Assembly (NCBI GenBank): GCA_023231075.1
Contig: JALNWC010000203.1
Span: 1-5,666, forward strand
Direction: 5' to 3'
Origin: Rhodoferax sp.
GTDB taxonomy: Bacteria; Pseudomonadota; Gammaproteobacteria; Burkholderiales; Burkholderiaceae_C
Length of the DNA: 5,666 nt
A program made the position numbers and the translations under genes. This document shows positions 1 through 5,666 of the stretch, piece by piece; position 1 is the first letter of the stretch, and each line of letters opens with the position of its first letter. The notes beneath the pieces were generated by a model that was given only the letters and a program-made list of their open reading frames with translations, was not told the DNA's origin and ran no database searches.

Positions 1-1
1 C

Positions 2-1036
2 CCGCTCGACCTGAGACACGGCCGGGTCGACATGAGCCATGGCGCAGGCGGCCGCGCGATGGTGCAACTGGTCGCCGAATTATTCCATCGCCACCTCGGA
101 AATCAGTACCTGGGCCAGGGCAACGACGGCGCGGTGTTGCCCGCGCCCCTGCTCGACGGCCAGGCCGCGCGCCTGGTGATGTCCACCGACTGCCATGTGG
201 TGTCGCCGCTGTTTTTCCCGGGCGGCGACATGGGCTGCCTGTCGGTGCACGGCACACTCAACGACGTGGCCGTGATGGGCGCCAAGCCGCTCTATCTGGC
301 AGCCGGTTTCATTCTGGAAGAAGGTTTTGCGCTGGCCGACCTGGCGCGCATCGTCGAATCGATGGCGCGTGCCGCAAACGACGCCGGTGTGCCCGTGGTC
401 ACCGGCGACACCAAGGTGGTGGAACGCGGCAAGGGCGACGGCATTTTCATCACCACCACCGGGGTCGGTGTCTTGCCCGACGGGCTGGACCTGGGCGGCG
501 CCCGCGCGCGGCCGGGCGATGTGGTGCTGGTGTCGGGCACCCTGGGCGACCACGGTGTGGCCATCATGAGCCTGCGCGAAAACCTCACTTTCGAGGCCGC
601 GATTCAGTCCGACACGGCGGCGCTGCACGGCCTCATCGCTGACTTGCTGGCCACCGGTGCCGACATCCGCTGCCTGCGCGACCCGACCCGCGGCGGCCTG
701 GCCTCGACCTTGAACGAAATCGCCACCCAGTCGGGCGTGGGCATGGTGCTGCAGGAAAAAGCCATTCCGATCAAACCCGTGGTGGCCGCCGCCTGCGAAT
801 TTCTCGGCCTGGACCCGCTCTGCGTGGCCAACGAAGGCAAGCTGATCGTGATCTGCGCCGCCGCCGATGCGCCGCGCCTGCTGGCCACCCTGCAGGCGCA
901 TCCGCTCGGAGCGGACGCCGCCCTGATCGGCACCGTAATGGCCGACGCACACCATTTTGTGCAGCTCCACACAGCTTTTGGCGGCAGGCGCATCGTCGAT
1001 TGGCTGAGCGGGGAGCAGTTGCCCCGGATTTGCTGA
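2..1036 (+). CDS. hypE: HypE, carbamoyl dehydratase for [NiFe]-hydrogenase maturation (5' partial)
   Basis: HypE takes the carbamoyl group made by HypF onto its C-terminal cysteine and dehydrates it with ATP to a thiocyanate. That is the source of the CN ligands which HypC/HypD place on the iron of [NiFe]-hydrogenases; it acts in the cytoplasm. Counting from the Met at base 32, the sequence shows the N-terminal SHGAGGRAM motif (2-10), the PurM-like nucleotide-binding segments GNDGAVL (30-36) and GTLNDVAVMGAKP (74-86), TGDTKVVERGKGDG (124-137), RDPTRGGLASTLNEIA (216-231), VANEGKL (265-271), and the diagnostic C-terminal PRIC ending in the acceptor Cys334. The frame stays open to the left edge and reads PLDLRHGRVD before that Met, which looks like real HypE sequence, so the Met at 32 is internal and the true start lies outside the window, probably only 10-30 codons away. 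hypE is often the last gene of a hyp operon, and here it is followed by a convergent gene, consistent with an operon end. Identification is very secure. Confidence 0.96.
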   Translation, partial: PLDLRHGRVDMSHGAGGRAMVQLVAELFHRHLGNQYLGQGNDGAVLPAPLLDGQAARLVMSTDCHVVSPLFFPGGDMGCLSVHGTLNDVAVMGAKPLYLAAGFILEEGFALADLARIVESMARAANDAGVPVVTGDTKVVERGKGDGIFITTTGVGVLPDGLDLGGARARPGDVVLVSGTLGDHGVAIMSLRENLTFEAAIQSDTAALHGLIADLLATGADIRCLRDPTRGGLASTLNEIATQSGVGMVLQEKAIPIKPVVAAACEFLGLDPLCVANEGKLIVICAAADAPRLLATLQAHPLGADAALIGTVMADAHHFVQLHTAFGGRRIVDWLSGEQLPRIC

Positions 1037-1061
1037 TCACGGGGCCGGGTCCTGCGGTGAT

Positions 1062-1077
1062 TCAAATCGTCAAATCG
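1062..1077. repeat. Perfect 8-bp tandem duplication at the end of the amidohydrolase gene
   Basis: The octamer TCAAATCG occurs twice in direct succession (1062-1069 and 1070-1077). The stop codon of the amidohydrolase gene lies in the first copy. Eight is not a multiple of three, so gain or loss of one copy changes the last residues of the protein and the stop used. This is a short repeat and may be chance or a replication slippage product. Confidence 0.7.
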
Positions 1078-1934
1078 TAAATTCGCATGGCATTGCCACC
1101 CCAGAAGGCGCGCTGGGCCTGGCGGTCAAGACGCGATGCGGCCCAGCGTTGCGCGATGGCATGAACGCCCTGGTACGCGGTTGCCAACTGACAAACCGGC
1201 CAGTCCGAGCCAAACATCAGCCGCTCGGGCCCGAAGGCTTCCAGGGCCACGTCAAAACAATGCTCAATATGCGCCAGGTCGGCAACGCTGGGGTCGTCCT
1301 GGTGCTGCCAGTCGGTCTGGGTCACCAGCCCCGAAAGCTTGCAGCTGACATGCGGCAAACGGGCCAGTTGCTGCAAGTCTTGCGCCCATTGGCGCCTTGC
1401 CTCTGGCGCGGTCTGCCAGTCTCGAAGCTCGGGTTTGCCCACATGGTCCAACACCAGCGCATGCTGGTCATGGCGGCTACAAAAATCAAGCACGGTGGGC
1501 AGCTGATGCGCAGACACAAGGACCTCAAAGACCCGTTGCTGTCGCTGCAGACACGCCATCCCCTGGTTGAAGGCCGGGTTGCTGACGACCGCAGCCAGGT
1601 CCGGCTCATACTGCAACAGGTGGCGAAAACCCTTGAGTTTTTCCTGACCGTGCCAGCGCGCCAGGTCGGCTTCGAGTGTGGCACGGGTCAAATCGGTCCA
1701 ACCGATCACCCCCAAAATATGCGCATGACTGGCCGCCAGGTCGAGCAAGAAATCGGTTTCTTCGGGACCACACCGCGCCTGCACGGCAATCACCCCCAGC
1801 ACGCCACAACGGTCCATGCCGGGGCGGCTGTCGGCCGGGCGTTGATGCCGACGCAGGACGGGCATGTCTTGCGATATCCAGGGAAATTCCTGTGGATCAA
1901 AGTGCCAGAAATTTTGATGGCTGTCGATCTTCAT
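1062..1934 (-). CDS. Amidohydrolase family protein (COG3618, sugar-lactonase / PDC-lactonase-like)
   Basis: The 290-residue product is a TIM-barrel hydrolase of the amidohydrolase-2 type, the group holding L-fuconolactonase and 2-pyrone-4,6-dicarboxylate lactonase. It probably opens a lactone in sugar or aromatic acid breakdown in the cytoplasm, but the substrate cannot be read from sequence. Visible landmarks are DSHQNFW at the N-terminus (4-10), GFRHLLQ (102-108), LDHVGKPEL (162-170, with His164), VSCKLSGL (196-203), and FGSDWPVC (241-248, with the expected catalytic Asp244). The first motif normally reads HxH; here the second His is Asn8. The start at 1934 (MKIDSHQNFW) is chosen because the family begins there. 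An in-frame start at 2009 would add 25 residues unlike the family and would begin inside the icd terminator. No strong Shine-Dalgarno precedes the start. The gene is convergent with hypE (25-bp gap) and lies downstream of icd on the same strand, but the terminator between them suggests separate transcription or read-through only. Family assignment is firm, function is not. Confidence 0.88.
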   Translation of the reverse strand: MKIDSHQNFWHFDPQEFPWISQDMPVLRRHQRPADSRPGMDRCGVLGVIAVQARCGPEETDFLLDLAASHAHILGVIGWTDLTRATLEADLARWHGQEKLKGFRHLLQYEPDLAAVVSNPAFNQGMACLQRQQRVFEVLVSAHQLPTVLDFCSRHDQHALVLDHVGKPELRDWQTAPEARRQWAQDLQQLARLPHVSCKLSGLVTQTDWQHQDDPSVADLAHIEHCFDVALEAFGPERLMFGSDWPVCQLATAYQGVHAIAQRWAASRLDRQAQRAFWGGNAMRIYDLTI

Positions 1935-1995
1935 GGTGGCTATGTTGCCGTTCCACAGCCCAACTGGGTATCGGGGTAAACGAGAAGAGCAGGGC

Positions 1996-2028
1996 AAAAA
2001 AAACCCCAAGGGCCGAGGCGCCTTGGGG
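1996..2028 (-). terminator. Rho-independent terminator of icd
   Basis: Read on the minus strand, an 8-bp GC-rich stem CCCCAAGG / CCTTGGGG (arms at 2021-2028 and 2004-2011) with a 9-nt loop is followed at once by eight U residues (A-run 1996-2003 on the plus strand). It lies 34 bp beyond the icd stop codon and points the right way for icd. A smaller hairpin (CCGTC / GACGG, 2040-2052) sits between the stop codon and this terminator. It is the clearest terminator in the window and separates icd from the amidohydrolase gene. Confidence 0.88.
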
Positions 2029-2062
2029 CTGTGATCGAACCGTCAAGGACGGCTTGACTCGC

Positions 2063-3316
2063 TTACATGTTGTCGATCATCACCTGGCCGAAGCCCGAGC
2101 AGCTCACTTGCGTGGCACCGTCCATCAGGCGGGCAAAGTCGTAGGTCACCTTCTTGCTGGCTATCGAGCGCTCCATCGACTTGATGATGGCGTCGGCGGC
2201 CTCGACCCAGCCCATGTGGCGCAGCATCATTTCAGCCGACAAAATCTCGGAACCCGGGTTCACGTAGTCCTTGCCGGCGTACTTGGGCGCGGTACCGTGG
2301 GTGGCTTCAAAACAAGCCACCGAGTCGGACAGGTTGGCGCCGGGGGCAATGCCAATGCCGCCTACCTGCGCGGCCAATGCGTCAGACACGTAGTCGCCGT
2401 TCAGGTTCAGTGTGGCAATCACGCTGTACTCGGCCGGGCGCAGCAAAATCTGCTGCAAAAAGGCATCGGCAATGCTGTCCTTGACCGTGATGTCCTTGCC
2501 CGTTTTAGGGTTCCTGAACTTGCACCAGGGGCCGCCGTCGATCAGCTCCGCGCCAAACTCCTTTTGCGCCAGCCCATAGGCCCAGTCGCGGAATCCGCCT
2601 TCAGTGAATTTCATGATGTTGCCCTTGTGCACAATCGTCACGCTGGGCTTGTCGTTGTCGATGGCGTACTGGATGGCTTTGCGCACCAGGCGCTCGGTGC
2701 CTTCACGCGACACCGGCTTGATGCCAATGCCCGAGGTGTTGGGGAAGCGGATCTTGGTGACGCCCATCTCGTCCTGCAGGAACTTGATGAGTTTTTTGGC
2801 CTTGGCAGATTCAGCCTCGAACTCGATACCGGCGTAGATGTCTTCGGAGTTCTCACGGAAGATCACCATGTTGGTCTTGTGCGGCTCCTTGACCGGGCTG
2901 GGCACGCCTTCAAAATACTGGATGGGGCGCAGGCAGACGTACAGGTCAAGCTCCTGGCGCAGGGCCACGTTGAGCGAGCGGATGCCGCCGCCCACCGGCG
3001 TCGTCAACGGCCCCTTGATGGAAACCACGTAGTCGCGCAGGGCCTGCAGCGTTTCCTCGGGCAACCACACATCGGGGCCGTAAATTTTGGTCGACTTTTC
3101 CCCGGCATACACTTCCATCCAGTGAATTTTCTTCTGGCCGCCATAAGCCTTGGCCACTGCGGCATCGACCACCTTCATCATCACCGGCGTGATGTCAAAG
3201 CCGGTGCCGTCGCCTTCAATGAAAGGGATGATGGGCTGGTCAGGGACGTTCAAAGAATAATCTGCATTGACGGTGATTTTTTGGCCTTCTGAGGGCACCT
3301 TGATATGCTGGTACAT
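2063..3316 (-). CDS. icd: Isocitrate dehydrogenase, NADP-dependent
   Basis: The enzyme oxidatively decarboxylates isocitrate to 2-oxoglutarate in the TCA cycle, making NADPH and CO2 as a cytoplasmic homodimer. The 417-residue product is close in length to the 416-residue E. coli enzyme and aligns with it nearly throughout. Visible landmarks are IEGDGTG (33-39), KGPLTTPVGGGIRSLNVALRQ spanning 101-121 with the substrate-binding Ser114 and its following Asn116, FRENSEDIYAG, HKGNIMKFTEG, LNGDYVSDALAAQ, HGTAPKYAG and TYDFARLMDG. The KY pair and the Y...R of the last two motifs match the residues that bind the NADP 2'-phosphate in E. coli Icd, so NADP rather than NAD use is expected. Ser114 corresponds to E. 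coli Ser113, the site of inactivating phosphorylation by AceK. The start at 3316 (MYQHIKVPSEGQ) is preferred over one 39 bp upstream because it fits family length and has a GGAG site 10 nt before it. It is transcribed divergently from the DUF192 gene and ends at a strong terminator. Identification is very secure. Confidence 0.98.
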   Translation of the reverse strand: MYQHIKVPSEGQKITVNADYSLNVPDQPIIPFIEGDGTGFDITPVMMKVVDAAVAKAYGGQKKIHWMEVYAGEKSTKIYGPDVWLPEETLQALRDYVVSIKGPLTTPVGGGIRSLNVALRQELDLYVCLRPIQYFEGVPSPVKEPHKTNMVIFRENSEDIYAGIEFEAESAKAKKLIKFLQDEMGVTKIRFPNTSGIGIKPVSREGTERLVRKAIQYAIDNDKPSVTIVHKGNIMKFTEGGFRDWAYGLAQKEFGAELIDGGPWCKFRNPKTGKDITVKDSIADAFLQQILLRPAEYSVIATLNLNGDYVSDALAAQVGGIGIAPGANLSDSVACFEATHGTAPKYAGKDYVNPGSEILSAEMMLRHMGWVEAADAIIKSMERSIASKKVTYDFARLMDGATQVSCSGFGQVMIDNM

Positions 3317-3326
3317 GGACGTGGGT

Positions 3327-3330
3327 CTCC
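3327..3330 (-). promoter_or_regulatory. Ribosome binding site of icd
   Basis: On the minus strand GGAG lies 10 nt before the ATG at 3316. It supports this start over the in-frame ATG 39 bp further upstream (3355), in whose case the GGAG would be inside the coding region. Confidence 0.55.
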
Positions 3331-3487
3331 GGTAGTTGATCAAAGGTCGAGGCATGGGTCGGCAATCAAACTGACCCTTGTTGCTTGAACTTTTTCATTC
3401 TATTCCCATTGAACCAGCGAATAGGCCGCACTCAAGAACGCTCGCCATGAACAAAAATAATCGCCATTTTTGGGTCAAAATCAAACC
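3331..3487. promoter_or_regulatory. Divergent intergenic region between icd and the DUF192 gene
   Basis: This AT-richer stretch must hold the promoters for icd (leftward) and for the DUF192/hslR pair (rightward). The best leftward -10 candidate is TAGAAT on the minus strand (3397-3402), but no convincing -35 lies 16-18 nt upstream of it. Two direct copies of TTGAAC (3385-3390 and 3409-3414, 24 bp apart) could be -35 elements for rightward promoters or a protein site, but neither has a good -10 partner. The region is reported as a likely regulatory region by position, with no individual promoter firmly placed. Confidence 0.3.
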
Positions 3488-3964
3488 ATGAAACCACTTG
3501 CCAGCTTTTTTCTGACCTTGACCCTGCTGTGCTCAGGCGCCAGCCACGCCCAGGACACACCGCAACTTGATTTGCCGCGCATCAAACTCACCGCGGGCAT
3601 GTACCTGGTCGACGCCCAGGTGGCGGCCACACCCGGGCAACGCAGCACCGGCCTGATGTTTCGCCGGCAAATGCCGCAGGCTGAAGGCATGCTGTTTGTC
3701 TTTGAACAAGCCGGCCAACAATGTTTCTGGATGAAAAACACCCTGCTGCCCCTGACGGCCGCCTTTGTGGCCGAGGACGGCACCATCGTCAACCTGGCCG
3801 ACATGACCCCGCAAAGCACCGACTCCCACTGCTCGGCCAAGCCGGTGCGCTTTGTGCTGGAAATGAACCGCGGCTGGTTTGCCCGGAAAGGCATCAAGGC
3901 GGGCTTCAAACTCGGCGGCCCGCCGTTCAAACCAGACCCCAAGAATGGAACGATTGCGAATTGA
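3488..3964 (+). CDS. Exported DUF192 (COG1430) family protein
   Basis: The 158-residue product belongs to DUF192, a widespread small beta-rich domain whose function is not established. Residues 1-21 look like a cleavable signal peptide: Lys2, a hydrophobic core (FFLTLTLLCSGA) and a probable cut after SHA, with mature protein from Gln22. There is no proper lipobox, so a periplasmic or secreted soluble protein is expected. The domain shows GLMFRRQMP (55-63), EGMLFVFE (66-73), CFWMKNTLLPL (79-89), DGTIVNLADM (97-106) and LEMNRGWFARKGI (124-136), all typical of the family. Two cysteines in the mature part, Cys79 and Cys115, could form a disulfide. The ATG at 3488 is chosen because it places the signal peptide correctly; a TTG at 3470 would add six residues. 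A Shine-Dalgarno is not evident, and a 14-codon frame ends across this start (ATGA overlap). The 3' end overlaps hslR by 20 bp, suggesting co-transcription. Confidence 0.9.
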   Translation: MKPLASFFLTLTLLCSGASHAQDTPQLDLPRIKLTAGMYLVDAQVAATPGQRSTGLMFRRQMPQAEGMLFVFEQAGQQCFWMKNTLLPLTAAFVAEDGTIVNLADMTPQSTDSHCSAKPVRFVLEMNRGWFARKGIKAGFKLGGPPFKPDPKNGTIAN

Positions 3965-4370
3965 CAAATGGCTGTGGGCGGCGCGTTTTTACAAGACGCG
4001 CACGCTGGCCAGCGGAGAAATCGACAAGGGGCGGGTGCAGGTGAACGGCGTGGCTGTGAAACCGGCGCGTGAACTCAAGGCGGGCGACAGTGTGCTGTTG
4101 CGCAGCGGGCCCGTCAGCCGCACCGTGACGGTACTAGCGGTGAGCGACAAGCGCGGCCCGGCGCCGGTCGCCGCCCGGCTCTACCAGGAAACCGAAGACT
4201 CCATTCGCCAGCGCCAGCAGGCGGCCGAGCAACGCCGACTGGCCCCCGAACCGGCCCTGAGCCTGAGCCTGGGCCGCCCCACCAAGCGCGACCGCCGCGA
4301 CACCGAGCAACTGCGCCAGCATGGCTGGGACGAGCGCTGGAGCGCCAGCCTTAAAGATTCGGCCCGCTGA
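3945..4370 (+). CDS. hslR: Hsp15-type S4-domain RNA-binding protein (HslR)
   Basis: Hsp15 binds free 50S subunits that still carry a peptidyl-tRNA after premature dissociation and helps recycle them; in E. coli it is heat-induced. The 141-residue product (E. coli form 133) starts with the S4 RNA-binding domain, residues about 1-60, with the signature RIDKWLWAARFYKTRTLA (5-22), then GRVQVNG (29-35) and KPARELKAGD (39-48). A middle segment with LYQETEDS (79-86) and a basic C-terminal tail containing RPTKRDRRD (111-119) follow the E. coli arrangement. The start at 3945 is chosen because MERLRIDKWLW matches the family; an upstream ATG at 3879 would add 22 residues encoded over the DUF192 gene. 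The start lies inside the end of the DUF192 gene in another frame (20-bp overlap), so translation is probably coupled. No clear terminator follows; the gene is convergent with phaB. The gene name rests on homology; specific heat induction here is not shown by the sequence. Confidence 0.9.
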   Translation: MERLRIDKWLWAARFYKTRTLASGEIDKGRVQVNGVAVKPARELKAGDSVLLRSGPVSRTVTVLAVSDKRGPAPVAARLYQETEDSIRQRQQAAEQRRLAPEPALSLSLGRPTKRDRRDTEQLRQHGWDERWSASLKDSAR

Positions 4371-4425
4371 TGTTTAAAAAGAATTAGTCACGGCAAAATA
4401 CCGCGATTGAATCAAAGCCGATGCA

Positions 4426-5163
4426 TCACCCCATATGCAAGCCACCGTTGACCGAGAACTCGGCACCGGTGGCATAACCGCCCTCATCCGACGCCAGCCA
4501 GGCGATGATGGAGGCGATCTCAGAGGGTTCACCGAGGCGCTTGACCGGCACGGTGGCAATGATCTTGTCAAGCACTTCCTGGCGGATGGCTTTGACCATG
4601 TCGGTGCCGATGTAGCCGGGGCTCACGGTGTTGACCGTCACGCCCTTGGTGGCCATTTCCTGCGCCAGGGCCATGGAGAAACCATGCATGCCGGCTTTGG
4701 CCGCCGAATAGTTGGTTTGACCCGCCTGGCCCTTGACACCGTTCACGCTGGAAATGTTGATGATGCGGCCCCAGCCCTTTTCGACCATGTCGCCGACCAC
4801 TTGCTTGGTCACGTTGAACATGGAATTCAGGTTGGTCTCGATGACGGCGTTCCAGTCTTCGCGCGTCATCTTGACGAACATGCGGTCACGGGTGATGCCG
4901 GCGTTGTTGATGAGCACGTCGATGCTGCCGTGCTCGGCCTTGGCCTTGGTGAAGGCATCTACCGTGGAGTTCCAGTCGCCCACGTTGCCAGCCGAAGCGT
5001 AAAACGTATAGCCCAGTGCCGCCTGTTCGGCCAGCCACTTGGCGTGGTCACGGGTGGGGCCGCAACCTGCAATCACCTTGAAACCTTCTTTGCTCAGGCG
5101 CTGGCAAATGGCGGTACCGATGCCACCCATGCCACCGGTGACGTATGCTACTTTTTGACTCAT
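4426..5163 (-). CDS. phaB: Acetoacetyl-CoA reductase PhaB
   Basis: PhaB reduces acetoacetyl-CoA to (R)-3-hydroxybutyryl-CoA with NADPH, the second step of polyhydroxybutyrate synthesis, in the cytoplasm. The 245-residue product is a classical short-chain dehydrogenase and resembles Cupriavidus necator PhaB along its whole length. It shows the nucleotide-binding TGGMGGIG (9-16), NNAG (86-89), the catalytic residues Asn111, Ser139, Tyr152 and Lys156 (in SSVNG and NYSAAK), VNTVSPGYIGTDMV and the C-terminus NGGLHMG. The motifs ITRD, KMTR.DW and GQTNYS separate PhaB from the related FabG group. The start at 5163 fits the family and has AGAGGGG 7 nt upstream. It lies 119 bp downstream of the thiolase gene on the same strand, in the usual phaA-phaB order, so the two are probably an operon, though the hairpins in the gap may alter relative expression. 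No strong terminator is visible after the stop codon in the 55 bp before hslR. Confidence 0.95.
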   Translation of the reverse strand: MSQKVAYVTGGMGGIGTAICQRLSKEGFKVIAGCGPTRDHAKWLAEQAALGYTFYASAGNVGDWNSTVDAFTKAKAEHGSIDVLINNAGITRDRMFVKMTREDWNAVIETNLNSMFNVTKQVVGDMVEKGWGRIINISSVNGVKGQAGQTNYSAAKAGMHGFSMALAQEMATKGVTVNTVSPGYIGTDMVKAIRQEVLDKIIATVPVKRLGEPSEIASIIAWLASDEGGYATGAEFSVNGGLHMG

Positions 5164-5170
5164 GAAACTA

Positions 5171-5177
5171 CCCCTCT
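5171..5177 (-). promoter_or_regulatory. Ribosome binding site of phaB
   Basis: On the minus strand AGAGGGG stands 7 nt before the phaB ATG. It is the best Shine-Dalgarno sequence in the window and fixes the start at 5163. Confidence 0.75.
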
Positions 5178-5212
5178 TTGCAAAATTAAAAAACCAACCA
5201 AATTTGCCTGCA

Positions 5213-5249
5213 GGGTCGATTTCAGTCGACCCGGCCGAATGAATTCGGC
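5213..5249 (-). other. Two adjacent hairpins in the phaA-phaB intergenic region
   Basis: Read on the minus strand, the first hairpin after the thiolase gene has a 6-bp stem GCCGAA / TTCGGC with a 4-nt loop (5234-5249). One base later comes a 7-bp stem GGGTCGA / TCGACCC with a 6-nt loop (5213-5232). Both are perfect and GC-rich. Neither is followed directly by a U-run; a U-rich stretch (TTTTTTAATTTT on the minus strand, near 5181-5192) comes about 20 nt later. They may be a transcript stabiliser, processing site or partial terminator between the two genes; the role is inference, the pairing is plain in the sequence. Confidence 0.55.
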
Positions 5250-5282
5250 GCTACAAATACAAGGTCAAATTTAACCGAATAA

Positions 5283-5666
5283 TCAACGCGCCAGACAGAG
5301 GGAAACCCCCATGCCGCCGCCAATGCACAGCGCGGCCAGGCCTTTCTTGGCGTCACGGCGCTGCATTTCATGCAGCAAGGTGACCAGAATACGGCAACCA
5401 GACGCGCCAATCGGGTGGCCCAGGGCGATGGCGCCACCGTTGACGTTGACTTTGGCGGTGTCCACAGCAAGTTCCTGGTTGACGGCGCAGGCTTGAGCCG
5501 CAAAGGCCTCGTTCAACTCAAACAGGTCGACGTCGGCCACGCTCCAGCCGGCGCGGGCCAGCGCCTTGCGCGAGGCCGAGACCGGGCCCATGCCCATGAT
5601 GGCGGGGTCCAGGCCGGTGGTGCCGAAGCTCTTGATGGTGGCCATGGGTTTGAGGCCCAGGGCAGC
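5283..5666 (-). CDS. phaA: Acetyl-CoA C-acetyltransferase (beta-ketothiolase), probably PhaA (5' partial)
   Basis: The enzyme condenses two acetyl-CoA into acetoacetyl-CoA, the first step of polyhydroxybutyrate synthesis, in the cytoplasm. Only the C-terminal 127 residues are inside the window; the frame is open through base 5666 (reading AALGLKP before the Met codon at 5645), so that Met is internal. Visible thiolase landmarks are MGMGPV, LNEAFAAQA, VNVNGGAIALGHPIGASG with the catalytic His (codon 5415-5417), and LCIGGGMG with the C-terminal catalytic Cys (codon 5325-5327). The nucleophilic Cys of the N-terminal half lies outside. The end at CLAR is close to the normal thiolase C-terminus, so the 3' end is complete. 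Placement just upstream of phaB supports PhaA over a fatty-acid-degradation thiolase, but the general thiolase names (AtoB and relatives) cannot be excluded from this fragment alone. Confidence 0.9.
   Translation of the reverse strand, partial: AALGLKPMATIKSFGTTGLDPAIMGMGPVSASRKALARAGWSVADVDLFELNEAFAAQACAVNQELAVDTAKVNVNGGAIALGHPIGASGCRILVTLLHEMQRRDAKKGLAALCIGGGMGVSLCLAR

Noticed and set aside
80..970. A 296-codon minus-strand open frame antisense to hypE
   Set aside because: It mirrors hypE codon structure and gives a His/Gln/Gly-rich, domain-less product; typical shadow of a high-GC gene.
1036..1061. A possible terminator hairpin (ATCAC / GTGAT) between the convergent hypE and amidohydrolase genes
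   Set aside because: The stem is only five base pairs with a 16-nt loop and there is no T-run on either side.
1935..2009. A 25-residue N-terminal extension of the amidohydrolase from an in-frame ATG at 2009
   Set aside because: The added residues do not resemble the family, and the start would lie inside the icd terminator stem.
1676..3292. A 538-codon plus-strand open frame antisense to the amidohydrolase gene and icd
   Set aside because: It runs opposite two strongly recognised genes, starts inside one and crosses the intergenic terminator. Its product is rich in His/Arg/Val/Gly as expected from the reverse of GC-rich coding sequence, and has no recognisable domain.
4371..4425. A possible bidirectional terminator between hslR and phaB
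   Set aside because: The best pairing is a 3-bp CGG / CCG stem around an A-rich loop, too weak to call; the A/T runs nearby are not adjacent to a stable stem.
4435..5274. A 279-codon plus-strand open frame antisense to phaB
   Set aside because: It lies opposite a secure phaB and its product is His/Gly/Asp-rich without a known domain.
5225..5275. A phaB-specific promoter in the phaA-phaB gap (TTGACC on the minus strand as -35)
   Set aside because: No good -10 lies 16-18 nt downstream; the nearest hexamers (AATTCA, ATTCAT) match the consensus poorly and fall inside the first hairpin.
1..5666. A novel multi-gene system linking hypE, icd, DUF192/hslR and phaAB
   Set aside because: The genes lie on alternating strands in separate transcription units with standard housekeeping or storage roles; co-location is not evidence of a joint function.

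Overview
The window is an ordinary, well-packed stretch of a GC-rich proteobacterial chromosome. The close resemblance of the proteins to PhaB and PhaA of Cupriavidus-like bacteria, a hydrogenase maturation gene, and an icd / DUF192 / S4-protein cluster point to Betaproteobacteria, Burkholderiales, most likely the Comamonadaceae (Rhodoferax / Polaromonas / Hydrogenophaga type). The taxonomic placement is inference from remembered protein similarity and not from a search.

Layout, left to right: (1) the 3' part of hypE on the plus strand, cut by the window's left edge but missing only a short N-terminus; (2) a minus-strand amidohydrolase of the COG3618 lactonase type, convergent with hypE; (3) a rho-independent terminator and then icd, the NADP-dependent isocitrate dehydrogenase, also on the minus strand; (4) a divergent intergenic region; (5) a plus-strand pair with overlapping ends: an exported DUF192 protein and an Hsp15-type (HslR) S4 RNA-binding protein; (6) convergent with these, minus-strand phaB (acetoacetyl-CoA reductase), preceded by a 119-bp gap with two adjacent hairpins; (7) the 3' end of a thiolase, almost certainly phaA, cut by the right edge.

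Functionally, phaA and phaB make (R)-3-hydroxybutyryl-CoA from acetyl-CoA for polyhydroxybutyrate synthesis. Icd sits at the TCA-cycle step that competes for carbon and supplies NADPH, the cofactor PhaB uses. HypE helps build the Fe-CN ligands of a [NiFe]-hydrogenase, so the organism probably uses or makes H2. The DUF192/HslR pair is a separate housekeeping unit.

I see no mobile element, CRISPR array, tRNA, rRNA, or sign of a novel multi-gene system. The points worth a second look are small: a non-canonical N in the metal-binding HxH motif of the amidohydrolase, a 14-codon open frame overlapping the DUF192 start, and paired hairpins between phaA and phaB.
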